Below, piece after piece: positions 8,883 through 17,899 of a stretch of DNA of 19,796 nucleotides. How positions within the stretch are numbered: the stretch's first letter is position 1; the number at the start of each line of letters is the position of its first letter. The stretch comes from Paenarthrobacter nitroguajacolicus JCM 14115 (GTDB lineage Bacteria; Actinomycetota; Actinomycetes; Actinomycetales; Micrococcaceae), in contig BBFS01000092.1 of assembly GCA_001313365.1 (NCBI GenBank), forward strand, positions 1 to 19,796. The letters are read 5' to 3'. The notes below the pieces were generated by a model, which made no database searches, was not told the origin of the DNA, and saw nothing but the letters and a program-made list of their open reading frames with translations. The position numbers and the translations under genes are program-made.

Positions 8883-10064
8883 ATGGCGATTGACGTCCTT
8901 TTGGATGGAGAGGCCGTCCCGATCGACGAGGCCGTGTTCAGGACGCTTCTCGACAATTCTGTGGCGGGAACCTATAAGGACTATGAAAATGCGCTAGACT
9001 CACGCCGAATTAAGTTCTCCGACCTCGTGCGGCTTGCAGACAAAGGCGACATCCCATACTCACTGTTCTTCGCTCCTCTTGCGCTGGTGCAAGAGCAAGT
9101 GAAGAAGAAGACCGAGAAGTTACTCGCGGGGGCTTAGCAAAGACACATTCTCGATAGGGTCCCGCGCCAAGGTGGAGCTGCGGGACGTCGAACTGATCGT
9201 CAAGGACCTGATCCGAAAACAGCAACTCGTCCGGAAGCACGATAAGTCGCTGCAGCGGAACAAGATTGTAGGCCTGCTCCGTGATGACCGGTCATCGGTC
9301 GAGGCCGACGCAGCACGGCTTATGACGGCCATCGGCCTTTCTCACGAGGAGGTCCGTGCTTGCAGGAGCAAGGAGAAGGCACTCGATCTCATGATCGGCC
9401 GTCTCGAAGCCAACCAGGTCTTGGTGTCGCGAAGTGTCCAGCACTACATGCCGCAGCGCTTGACGCACGTCAGGTTCAGTGGCATGACGATCCGAGACAA
9501 CAAGGTCCCGTTTATCTTTCTGGCGGGAGGCGACCACGGCGACGACCAGGAGCCGGCCGGTCGGACCATCTTTACCCTTGCGCTGCTGACGGTGCTGGTA
9601 GCCCGAAGGAAATTTGCTCCAATGACGTGGGACGGTGGCAGCGCCTACACGGATCCCGGGCGGGAGTACGACATCGCCGGTGCAATGCTGATGCCCCCCC
9701 GCGAGCGGTTTAAGGCGATTGGACCCACGTCGCTCGACGACATGAGGATCGCATCGGACGAATTCAAGGTCACTATGAGCGCCGTAGCGGTGCGCGCGAT
9801 GAGGCTGGGGATGATCAATGCCGAGACCACGGGCAACTACCTTGCACAGTTGCGGGAGGAGTTCCAGAGGCTCCCTAAGGGCGGTCCTCGAAGTCAGATT
9901 CTCCCTGAGAACGCAGTTCGCAAGTACAACGGGAGAGAACTCAGCCGCGGATGCTGCATGCGCTTGATAGTCAGAGCATCTCGCCAGGAGAGTTCTGCCG
10001 TGCAGTTTGTTTGAACTACCTCAAGCCATCTCAGATCGAGGACCTCAGGCGGGCTCTCGGATGA
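8883..10064 (+). CDS. ImmA/IrrE-like (COG2856-type) protein lacking the HExxH zinc motif, frameshifted
   Basis: About 390 residues across two breaks: an extra G near 9130 and a shift near 9948. Residues 44-70 (KFSDLVRLADKGDIPYSLFF) match the linker between an XRE-like head and the peptidase domain in COG2856 proteins. The core reads VPFIFLAGGDHGDDQ, then GRTIFTLALLTVLVA where the family has TLAHELAHL: both zinc-binding histidines and the glutamate are absent. REYDIAGAMLMPPRE corresponds to the usual CNAVAAEFLMP segment, and FKVTMSAVAVRAMRLGMI to the conserved C-terminal helices. I infer a catalytically dead ImmA fold. Its TGA overlaps the ATG of the PIN gene (ATGA), so the two are translationally coupled, as in a toxin-antitoxin operon, where this would be the antitoxin. 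Confidence 0.7.
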
Positions 10065-10576
10065 GCGACTTCGGGCGGCGGTACGTAGTCGACACGAACG
10101 CTCTCAGTCAGCTTGGGAGGCAGCGACGAGCGAGCGAGTATTTTCTGGAGAGTGCCGTCATACCAGAGGCTGTACTGCGTGAGGCCAATGGTTTTCCAGA
10201 CCTCCAATCTCTGCACGACAACGTCCATCCGACGACGCCAAGGATGCTTCAACTGCTGGTCGAAGTAATGGCCACAGTGCCGGACACTGACACGCGGCTG
10301 GTAAACCTCTACGCCAACCTGGGCAACGCCGACCCGCTGGTCATCGCATGCGCCTTGGAGGGCCAAGAACACGACAGCCAGTACCTCATAGCCCCTGAGT
10401 GGTTAGTCGTCACTGGCGACGAGGCAGTCCGCGACAAGGCGGAGGAGTTCGGACTGAAGGTGCTCAGCAACTCTCAGTTCGCAGCGCTCATCGACGGGGG
10501 CTGGGGGGGCCGAACAGAAAGGATCTCGCAGCGGTGGGTGACAGATGCAATCAGCTGCGGGATTTTACGGCGATGA
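10061..10576 (+). CDS. PIN-domain ribonuclease, probable toxin of a coupled pair
   Basis: Begins MSDFGRRYVVDTNALSQLG. The four PIN acidic positions are visible: D11 in VVDTN, E41 in VLREAN, D91 in GNADPLVIACAL and D120 in VVTGDEAVRDKA. All are intact, predicting a magnesium-dependent RNase of VapC type. Conserved domain length is about 150 residues. The C-terminus is uncertain: the G7 tract at 10503 may shift the frame, and the stop could be 10539-10541 instead of 10574-10576. The start overlaps the stop of the upstream ImmA-like gene in an ATGA junction. Family knowledge: pairs of COG2856 proteins with PIN-like proteins have been proposed as toxin-antitoxin modules; the target RNA cannot be told from sequence. 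Confidence 0.83.
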   Translation: MSDFGRRYVVDTNALSQLGRQRRASEYFLESAVIPEAVLREANGFPDLQSLHDNVHPTTPRMLQLLVEVMATVPDTDTRLVNLYANLGNADPLVIACALEGQEHDSQYLIAPEWLVVTGDEAVRDKAEEFGLKVLSNSQFAALIDGGWGGRTERISQRWVTDAISCGILRR

Positions 10577-10714
10577 GTCGTACTGGAGGTGGCAGGAGGC
10601 TGGGGGGGGTGCCTCAATGGTTTTCGTCAACAGCCGTACGCGGCGCGGCACGCCCTGAAAAAACTCCTGCCGTGGGTGAGGATTGAGCCATGGCAAAGCG
10701 CATCCGCGGTTTAA
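10545..10714 (+). CDS. Small hypothetical ORF between PIN and NERD genes
   Basis: ATG at 10545, three bases after the alternative PIN stop, reads MQSAAGFYGDESYWRWQEAG. If the G8 tract at 10602 is shortened, it continues CLNGFRQQPYAARHALKKLL and stops at 10712-10714, giving about 55 residues rich in tryptophan and arginine. No family recognised. It fills the gap between the coupled pair and the NERD gene and would be part of the same transcript. It depends on one assumed frame correction, so it may be spurious. Confidence 0.28.
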
Positions 10715-10771
10715 CCGTCGTCATTTACCCGCAGACTCTGTCCGTGTCGGTGATGCACCCCCCCGTATCCT

Positions 10772-11596
10772 CATGAAGCAGATGAGGCTCCGGTACGCCG
10801 GAGCGTGTCGGCTGTGCGGTACATCTCTTCCGGCCGGGAGGGAAGCGATCTATGAGAGCGAGACAAAGACCGTCCGCTGCTTGGAGTGTCCCACCGAGCG
10901 GCCGAATCCACGTCCCACGACTTCGAACCGCCTTGTGAGGCGTTGCCAGCCAATGAGTCTGGAGTAGCAGGGTCGTCCGCCCGACGGGAATATGAGCGCC
11001 GCAAGGCGAAGGACGAGGAAAAGCTTCGCGAGAAGTGGAGTTACTTCGGTGGACTCGCAGTCGCTCTCTCTGATGAGCGGCAGCACACCAAGGCCTGGGA
11101 TCGAGGTGCGGTCGGTGAGGAACGTCTCGGCGCTCGGCTAAATGCCCTGGCCGCCGATGGCCTGGCTATCCTTCACGATCGGCGCATCCCCCCCGGCTCA
11201 AAGGCCAATATCGACCACATCGCCATCACTCCCGGTGGAATCTGGGTGATCGATGCCAAGCGGTACAAGGGACGGCCTGAACTCAAGATCGAGGGTGGCA
11301 TCCTTCGCCCACGCCTTGAGAAGCTCCTCGTTGGTCGACGCGATTGCACCAAACTGGTCGACGGCGTGCTCAAACAGGTCGACTTCGTGCGCGACCTCGT
11401 CGGGGATGTTCCGGTCACCGGGGTGCTGTGCTTCATAGAAGCAGACTGGCCCCTGATCGGGGGCGCATTTTCGACTCGGAGCGTTCACGTACTCTGGCCG
11501 AAACGACTAGCCAGAGTGCTTACAGAGCAGACAGCCGGCGACGTCGATGTCGCGGCTATGCGTGAGACGGTAGCCTCCCGCTTCAAGTCTGCGTGA
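10772..11596 (+). CDS. NERD-domain (nuclease-related) protein with N-terminal zinc-ribbon, frameshifted
   Basis: Residues 1-40 contain CRLC and CLEC, two CxxC pairs of a zinc ribbon. A basic linker (RREYERRKAKDEEKLREKW) follows, then the NERD domain: GAVGEERLGARLNAL with the conserved glutamate, KANIDHIAITPGGIWVIDAK with the aspartate and the DxK signature, then RYKGRPE. This E-D-DxK set matches the restriction-endonuclease-like fold of pfam08378, so DNA cleavage is plausible but unproven. The rest, to LFVRETVASRFKSA-like helices, is typical C-terminal filler; total about 275 residues. The frame changes near 10885-10905. ATG at 10772 or 10781 is possible; neither has a strong ribosome site. 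It follows the PIN operon on the same strand, suggesting a linked role. Confidence 0.8.
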
Positions 11597-11645
11597 AGTC
11601 AGGCGATGTTCGAAGCTCTTGGGAAGAACGCTAACGGCAGAATTT

Positions 11646-11711
11646 CGATGTCAGAAGGAGCGCATAGATGGTCTTTACACTTTCCTGCACCTCCGGGAGT
11701 ATGTCCTTAAC
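11646..11711 (-). repeat. 66-bp imperfect direct repeat, copy A
   Basis: Matches copy B at 14194-14259 at 58 of 66 positions, same orientation, no gaps. Read on the minus strand this copy is open (VKDILPEVQESVKTIYALLL); copy B carries two AAG-to-TAG changes in the same frame. Read on the plus strand both are open. The two copies bracket the MFS gene. Confidence 0.85.
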
Positions 11712-12207
11712 TGCACTTATGATGTCTTCCCTGTAATTACGGGCATTTCTCGCCGTGCGGAGCAGTGCTCGTCGGGTAGACACAGTGCTTCCCGAGCTTC
11801 TGTCCGGACTCGACACCGCGGTCTCTGGTCTTCAGATGGTCCTGAGCTCCAGTCCTGGCACTCGGCCCGTTCTCCCGCACGCCTGCATCGACCCGGAATG
11901 CCTCTAGGACGACAGGGCCTCCGGTATGAAGGACGGTAGGCACGAGTTGGCCGCGTGCGCCACGGTGCCAGGGACAAGGCGGAAGTGGTCCATGGGTGGG
12001 CGGTGCGCTCCAAAGGGAGAAGGTCATTCGCCCCCCCCACGTGTCAGGTTGAGTTGTAGGACCCACTCGTGACCTTGCCAGGAAAGAATGAAATGGACTC
12101 TATCGTGACAGGACCCGAGTGGTGCCCGACGTCAGGTTGGGGGGGCGTGTCTTCTTTGAACGTGTGCAAGGCTTATGCGCCTAGACTTGCTTGGTGAATA
12201 AGGGGGG

Positions 12208-12330
12208 GATGAACACACGTCAGCTTGATTGGAGCGAAGAGTTCCTTGGACAGAGGGAAGACCTTGAAAGGGCCAACACAAACGTGGGCAACTCTTTCAT
12301 GGGAGGCATGATCGTCCTTCTTGGAGGATG
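12208..12330 (+). CDS. Small hypothetical ORF
   Basis: ATG at 12208 directly after a G7 tract, reading MNTRQLDWSEEFLGQREDLE and ending at TGA 12328-12330 after about 40 codons. Shifting one base in GGAGGATGAG extends it to about 62 codons with LEDEKLAAWTGGSPNTGYLT. No family recognised. The acidic, non-random look and position in an otherwise empty stretch are the only support. Confidence 0.22.
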
Positions 12331-12615
12331 AGAAGTTAGCCGCTTGGACCGGTGGCAGCCCAAACACGGGCTATTTGACCTCGAGGATGGTCAGCAGGTG
12401 AGGTTCTCTGACTAACCGCCGTGTTCGAAGCTTCTGCTCCGAATTCCTGACCGTAGCCGGGCTGCTTCGCACCGCGGTGCGGTCCAGCTCCAAGGTTGTG
12501 CTCATCCTGATGCTCAGGAAGTGGCAGTAAGTGCCGGCGCCGAGGATTCCTCAATCTGGCGCTTGGTGTAACAGGTCTTACGCTGAAAGTCATCGCGAGT
12601 CGCTCCCCGATCAGG

Positions 12616-13960
12616 TCACCCTGGAACTTTTCTTGGCCGAAGACCACGTAGAAAGACAAACGGTTGGGGGGTTCGGAGGGGCCTGTTGGGAACGAAGCGG
12701 CGAATGAATGTTGCCGTTATCGCTGCGAAGAGCGACATGAGGAGCCATGGAGGGAGTGCTGTGATTGACGGTGTGTAGGCGTGTTCGTAGAGCGGGGGGG
12801 CCAGGACCGCATTGCCGATGATGACGGCGAGTCCTCCTGCCGTTGCGAGCAACCCGTAATAGGCGCCTGTGGGGCGCCCGGCGGCGAACTCCAACACTAA
12901 TCCCATGGCCATGGGCATCACGCACATGTTCCCGAGGCAAGACCTGTTACGAGCAAGAGGGCCGGAAGCATGGATAGACCGCTTGGCGGAGGTATGACAG
13001 CCAGGAACGCGATGGAAGCGAAGCCAAGAGACTGCAGGGCAAAGCCGACGGGAAGTGCAATTTCTGGTCCGGCTTTGCGCATGAGCCGGGCTATGGGCCA
13101 TTGAAGGATGATAGTTAGGATGGATGCGTAGGCAAAGACCACCGCCAAAGCACTTGCCCCCCCTGCCCCCCCGCTGCGTTCCAGTTCCACTGGAAGCCCG
13201 AAATACAGCTGGTTGGTCGCCAGGAGATTGACGCTGTAGAAGGCCGTGAACCGGACGAACTGTTTCTCCTTAAGGCAGGACCACAGGCCCGGCGCCGGTG
13301 AGGAGGAGGTCTTTCCGCCTGCTGTTTTGGGGGGGGCGCCGCGGTGTGGTTTTGGCAGGAAGCACAGGAAGACTGCAGCCATCACGGCAAAGACCCCTGC
13401 CCCAACCAGCAGGGCGGTGTCAAAGCCTGTTTTGAGTAGAAGAGATGCCAAAAGCGGACCTACGACAGCACCTACCTCGCCGCAGACCACCAGCCATGTA
13501 AAGAGTGTGGATCTATGGTTTTTCCGTACGGCGGGGCAATGCGTGGCGCCCTCCTGTTTGGTGCCTTTCAGGGCGATGGGCAGTTCGGCGGCAGATGCCA
13601 CGAGACTTTGCATCGCAGGCGCAAAAAGCGCGCCGCCAATGCCCGTCACCACGGCACCGAGTAGGAACAGTGGGAAGTCCGATGCCCACGCCAAAAGCAG
13701 GAAGCCCACGACCCGTACTAGACAACCGGCAATCATTGACTGCCTTGCTCCCCCATCGGTCGGCAAGGGCCCCCGCCGAAAAGAAACAATCCTTGCTGTG
13801 CAAATGTGCGCGCGCCAAGAACGATCCCGACCGCCAACGTTCCCATGCCGAAGTCGTCCCGCATCACGCCTGCGAGAAACGGCACCACGGAATAGAAGCC
13901 GATGTTGAAAATCAACTGGCTGGCCAGTAACAGCTGCGGGGGGCTGGTCCAGCCTGACAC
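12616..13960 (-). CDS. Major facilitator superfamily transporter (drug-efflux type), frameshifted
   Basis: GTG start at 13960, MSGWTSPPQLLLASQLIFNI, about 440 residues over two breaks (near 13750 at a C5 run, and near 12940). Membrane helices are visible throughout: LLLASQLIFNIGFYSVVPFL (first), the GFLLLAWASDFPLFLLGAVV and GIGGALFAPAMQSLV pair, VVCGEVGAVVGPLLASLLL (helix 5, with the G-x-x-x-G-P motif of efflux MFS proteins), ALLVGAGVFAVMAAVFLCFL, then a cytosolic loop near the middle and six further helices to ALPPWLLMSLFAAIT. The order matches DHA-type proton-driven exporters. The usual GxxADRxG loop between helices 2 and 3 falls on the first break. No regulator adjoins. It is flanked by the two 66-bp repeat copies. 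Substrate unknown. Confidence 0.85.
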
Positions 13961-14295
13961 GACCTTTACGTGCCAGTTGACTCTCCTGATTCTAGAGCCA
14001 GCGCTTGAATGGCGCCGGTAGACGGATACTGATGAATGCTGCCTTTCGGTCCTTGAAGAGGCAGGCTGCTGCCACTCATGCGGATTCCTCCACTGCCAAC
14101 CTGCAGAAAAGTGGGGGGGAATTTCGTGGTGAAGGGCCGGACTTCATTGAGGCCATCGATGAGCGCGAGCTTATGACAAAGCGTTTCCGCGGACGATGTC
14201 AGCAGGAGCTCATACATGGTCTATACACTTTCCTGCACCTCCGGGGGCACGTCCTAAACCATGTATGCGTGATGGGGGATCGATCGGCGGGTCCT
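13961..14295. other. Intergenic stretch between MFS and TetR genes
   Basis: Upstream of the MFS gene and downstream of the minus-strand TetR gene. Contains repeat copy B. Open frames on both strands lack a family match or strong codon bias. No clear promoter for the MFS gene was found. Confidence 0.45.
14194..14259 (-). repeat. 66-bp imperfect direct repeat, copy B
   Basis: Second copy of the repeat at 11646-11711, same orientation, 8 substitutions, 2.5 kb away. It lies upstream of the MFS gene, the other copy downstream. In the minus frame that is open in copy A, two lysine codons are TAG here, which suggests that copy B is a decayed duplicate if that frame was ever coding. Confidence 0.85.
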
Positions 14296-14940
14296 CTACC
14301 GCATCACCAGGCCGTCTGACCTCATCCCCCCCGGTGTGCTGGGCAATGTGGATTGGATCTGCTCGCGAATGTCGGCGAGGACTTCCTCGATGCTGCGGTC
14401 CATGTAAACGGTCGCGGTGGTGCTGAGATGGAGGACGGCAGTGATCACCCGCGCCAGGATCGCCGCATCCCTGGGTTGATCCGTTCGTCACGGGCGAGCA
14501 GGGTGGCGAGACCGCCCTCCAGGCGGCCCGCGAGAGTGAGGCCTTCGCGCCGATAGGGTTCGGTCGGGTCTCCGAAAACGAGTTCATGCAAGTAGGTGCG
14601 GCCGTTCTCGACGTGCTCGCGCAGGCAGGCCACGACGGGGGCGAATCAGTGCCAACACCTCGTCGATCGTGCCTGTGATCGTGGCTGCCGCGGCAAGTCC
14701 GTCATCGATGGCCGTGGCGAACTTCTGGTTCTGCACCATGATCAACAGCTCCGCTTTCGTTGCGGCGTACAGGTAGAGGGTGCCGATCGCGATATCGGCG
14801 CGATCGGCGATCTGCTCGGTTGTCACCCCCCCACTCACACCGCGGAGCGCAAACAATTCCATTGCGGCAGCGCGAATCCGTTCTTGTTTGTCCTGTTTCG
14901 ACCGCTCCCGGCGCCCTCGCGGCGCCCTAGGATCTCTCAT
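14296..14940 (-). CDS. TetR-family transcriptional repressor of the adjacent operon, frameshifted
   Basis: ATG at 14940 with GGGAGG 6 bases upstream. The basic start MRDPRAPRGRRERSKQDKQE leads into the TetR helix-turn-helix: AAAMELFALRGVSG, VTTEQIADRADIAIGTLYLY, ATKAELLIM (normal TetR spacing, with a glycine added at the C7 tract at 14826). After breaks near 14640 and 14460 the ligand-binding half continues RTYLHELVFGDPTEPYRREG and ends MDRSIEEVLADIREQIQSTL, stopping at 14296. About 210 residues, normal for the family. It faces the hydrolase operon across an 87-base gap holding a strong promoter and near-palindrome, so it is inferred to repress that operon and itself. The inducer is unknown. 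Confidence 0.88.
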
Positions 14941-14951
14941 GACTACCTCCC

Positions 14952-14980
14952 TTGACAATATTATTGAGTCTGCTCATAAT
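14952..14980 (+). promoter_or_regulatory. Sigma-70-type promoter with overlapping TetR operator candidate
   Basis: TTGACA (14952-14957) and CATAAT (14975-14980) with exactly 17 bases between them, 48 bases before the first hydrolase start. An imperfect palindrome, ATTATTGAG then TCTG then CTCATAAT (14960-14980), covers the spacer and -10, differing by one extra T between arms. This is where a TetR dimer would block transcription. Binding is inferred. Confidence 0.7.
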
Positions 14981-15027
14981 TGAGTGTACTCGGATACGCC
15001 GTGAAAGACCCAACAGGGGAGATAAAT

Positions 15028-15883
15028 ATGTCAGAGCACCTCAGGACTCGGAGCGGGAATTCACCGACGCTGAGAATCCCGGCGTCGGGCGCAAAGTTCG
15101 CGTATCGCGAATTTGGCACCCAAGCCGGTATCCCGCTGGTTGTCCTGACTCACCTCGGGGGGGCGAATCTGGACAGCTGGGATCCTCGCATCGTCGATGG
15201 CCTGGCTGAGGACCGCCACGTGATCGCGGTGGGTTACCGCGGCGTCGGCGGTTCCACGGGTCACATCCGTGACTCGATCGAGACATGGCCGAGGACATGG
15301 TGTCGGTGATACGCGCCCTTGGATATGACCGGGTCGACATGTTTGGCCTGTCGATGGGGGGGGCATGGTCGCCCAGGCAAGTGCTGAGCGGGCGCCGGAA
15401 CTGATTGATCGGCTCATCCTCGCTGGGTCCGGCCCTGTCGGAGGGCCCGGGCTTACTGAGATGACCCGTATCACCATCTCGATTTCCTTGCGGGCGGTCC
15501 TCACGTTCAAGGATCCGAAGGTGCTGCTGTTTTTCACCCGCACCTCCACCGGGAAGAAGGCAGCGCGCGAGTATCTGGCGCGGTTGAAGGAGCGCACAAC
15601 CGCACGCGACAAGGCGGTCACCCCCGGGGGGGTCTATCGGGCGCAGCTGGCCGCGGTGCACCGGTGGGGTATGCGGCAGCCCGCAGCTCTTTCGCAGTTC
15701 ACCGGCCCGGTGCTCATCGTTCACGGAGACAGCGACCGCATGGTGCCGCCTGCAAACGCGAATGCACTCACCCGGCAGCTACGGACCTCCTCGGTCACAG
15801 TGTTCCCGGATTCCGGGCATGGCGTCGCCTTCCAAAACCACCGCGCGTTCGTCGACGCGGCCCGGGATTTCCTCCGCCGCTAG
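15028..15883 (+). CDS. Alpha/beta-fold hydrolase 1, frameshifted
   Basis: First gene of the TetR-controlled operon. ATG at 15028 with AGGGGAG upstream. It reads YREFGTQAGIPLVVLTHLGG, LDSWDPRIVDGLAEDRHVIA (cap/core strands), then after a break near 15283 MVSVIRALGYDRVDMFGLSM with the nucleophile serine in GLSMGG, the acid in GDSDRM near 15732 and the histidine in DSGHGV near 15818. The triad Ser-Asp-His is intact. Length about 285 residues. Another shift is caused by the G8 tract at 15356. The fold suits haloperoxidase/esterase-like hydrolases acting on esters, lactones or C-C bonds. It is a paralogue of the hydrolase at 17000. The exact substrate cannot be told. Confidence 0.88.
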
Positions 15884-15928
15884 CAGGACCCAAACCAACT
15901 TCACCACAGCCTAGAAGGAGCACGAAAC

Positions 15929-16930
15929 ATGAGAGCGTTCGTCATCAACGAATACAAGGGTCCGCTGCGGGAATCGGATGTCCCCGAGCCAACAGTGGGG
16001 GGAGCATGACGTGCTCGTGCAGGTCCAAGCCGCAGGTCTGAACGTGCTCGACGAGAAGATCCGGGCGGGTGAGTTCAAGCAAATCCTGCCCTACAAGCTT
16101 CCTTTGATTCCCGGCAACGATGTCGCCGGAACCGTCATCCGTGTCGGATCGAAAGTACGTGCATTCAAACCCGGGGATGAGGTTTACGCCCGCCCCCCCG
16201 ACCAGGACCGCATCGGCACCTTCGCCGAGCGAATCGCGGTCGACGAGGCCGATCTGGCCCTCAAACCGGCATCAATCACCATGGAGGAGGCAGGCTCCCT
16301 GCCGCTGGTCGCGTTGACCGCGTGGCAGGCCCTTGTTGAGCACGGCCATGTACGGCCGGGACAGAAGGTCCTCATCCATGCCGGCGCCGGGGGAGTGGGA
16401 TCGATCGCGATCCAGCTCGCCAAGCACCTCGGGGGGGCGACCGTCGCGACCACCGCAAGTGCCGCCAACCTGGAGTTCGTGCAGGAGCTCGGCGCCGACA
16501 CCGTCATCGACTACCGCAGCCAGGACTTCGAACAGCTCCTGAGCGGCTACGACCTCGTGCTGGACAGCTCGGCGGAGAGAACCTCAAGAAGTCCCTTCGC
16601 ATCCTCAGGCCCGGCGGCAAGGCCATCGGGATCGTCGGACCTCCAGACCCGGCATTTGCCCGCGAGGCTGGCCTGAATCCAGTCGTTCGCCTTGCCATTG
16701 CTGCCCTGAGCGCAGGCATCCGCCGCCAGGCCAGGAAGCTGGGCGTCAGCTATGAGTTCCTGTTCATGCGCGCCAACGGCGACCAGCTGCGCCAGATCAC
16801 AGCCCTCATCGACAACGGGAGTCTGCGCCCGGTCGTTGGACGGGTCTTTCCCTTCGATCAGACCATCGAAGCTCTCCAGGGCCTGGAAAAGGGCGGCATC
16901 CGCGGCAAGGCCGTCATCAGCAACCCCTGA
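15929..16930 (+). CDS. Quinone-oxidoreductase-like MDR enzyme (NADPH-dependent), frameshifted
   Basis: ATG at 15929 after AAGGAG, reading MRAFVINEYKGPLRESDVPE, then GLNVLDEKIRAG, LIPGNDVAGTVIRVGSKVRA and FKPGDEVYARP, the GroES-like domain of the medium-chain dehydrogenase/reductase family. The Rossmann domain has HAGAGGVGSIAIQLAKHLG, the NADPH-binding motif. Zinc-binding cysteines are absent, so it is the zinc-free quinone oxidoreductase (QOR) type, reducing quinones or enones. Breaks near 16000 and 16575; after the second the C-terminus reads LRILRPGGKAIGIVGPPDPA and ends EKGGIRGKAVISNP. Total about 333 residues, usual for the family. It is 45 bases from hydrolase 1, so co-transcribed. Confidence 0.9.
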
Positions 16931-16999
16931 ACACAGCCCGCAGTGAAACCACCCCTCATCACCAAACGATCAACAGCCCCTCACCACAGGAGAACCATC

Positions 17000-17875
17000 A
17001 TGAATAAGCACGACACCTTGAGAGAGCCCGTCATCACGTCCTACGCCAAAGCGCCCGCACGCACTATCAATGCAGGAGGCGTGAGCTACGCCTACCGCGA
17101 ACTGGGGGGGCCGAAGGGCGGCATCCCCGTCGTCTTCTTCGTGCACCTCGCCGCGACGCTCGACAACTGGGACCCCCCCGCATCATCGACCCCATCGCGA
17201 AGAACCGCCACGTCATCACCTTCGACCAGCGCGGTGTCGGCGCCTCCACGGGGCAGGTGCCCGACAGCATCGAGGCGATGGCCGTCGACGCCTACACCTT
17301 CATCAAGGCCCTCGGGTTCGACAAGATCGACATTTTCTCCTTCTCCCTCGGCGGTTTCATCGCCCAGGACCTCGTGGTCAAGCACCCGGACCTGGTCCGC
17401 AAGCTCGTCCTGACCGGCACCGGTCCCAGGGGGGGCGGCAAGGACATCGAGAAGGTTGTGGGCGTCACCTACTGGGACATCCTGCGCGCGACGTTGACGC
17501 GGCAGGACCCGAAGGAGTTCCTGTTCTTCAACCGGAACGCCACCGGCAAACCCGCTGCTCGCGCGTTCGTGCAGCGCCTGCAGGAGCGCACCGTCGACCG
17601 CGACGCGGACATCAAGGTGCGCGCGTTCCAGACCCAGCTGAAGGCGATCCAGAAGTTCGGGCGTTCGGCCCCGGCCGACCTGTCGAAACTCACCCAGCCC
17701 ACCCTTATCGCCAACGGCGACAACGACCGCATGGTGCCCTCGGTGCTCTCTGAAGATATGCACCGCCGCATCAAGGGATCCGAGCTGATCATCTACCCCG
17801 ACTCCGGACACGGCGGCATCTTCCAGTTCCACGAGAAGTTCGCCCCCGGTCGCGGTCGAGTTCCTCGCCCGCTGA
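17000..17875 (+). CDS. Alpha/beta-fold hydrolase 2, frameshifted
   Basis: ATG at 17000 with AGGAGAA upstream; product begins MNKHDTLREPVITSYAKAPA, then YRELGGPKGGIPVVFFVHLA. A C7 tract at 17172 breaks the frame; the missing middle would read RIIDPIAKNRHVITFDQRGV. The second half has PDSIEAMAVDAYTFIKALGF, the nucleophile serine in FSLGGF, the acid in NGDNDRM and the histidine in DSGHGG, a complete triad. A last shift near 17845 restores the end VAVEFLAR with the stop at 17873-17875. About 290 residues. It is a clear paralogue of hydrolase 1 (same NWDPRI, GVGASTG-type and DSGHG motifs), so the operon has duplicated this step or uses both on related substrates. Confidence 0.9.
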
Positions 17876-17899
17876 CCGGCATCCGACGAAGGAAAAGTC

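Larger units (their letters stand above)
11597..12615. other. About 1 kb without a convincing gene
   Basis: Lies between the NERD gene and the 3' end of the MFS gene. It holds repeat copy A (11646-11711), a possible small ORF at 12208, and three G/C tracts. Several minus-strand frames are open, the longest about 108 codons at 11737-12066, but codon bias is weak and none resembles a known family. A minus-strand frame ending ALLLTSKFCR (11631-11816) looks more protein-like and overlaps repeat copy A. I read this as a decayed junction between accessory segments. Confidence 0.5.

Noticed and set aside
11737..12066. Minus-strand ORF as a transposase remnant
   Set aside because: No DDE-type motif or family resemblance could be supported, and codon bias is weak.
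12063..12122. CCACTCG/CGAGTGG inverted repeat with a 46-base gap, considered as IS ends
   Set aside because: Only 7 bp, no transposase and no target duplication seen; likely chance.
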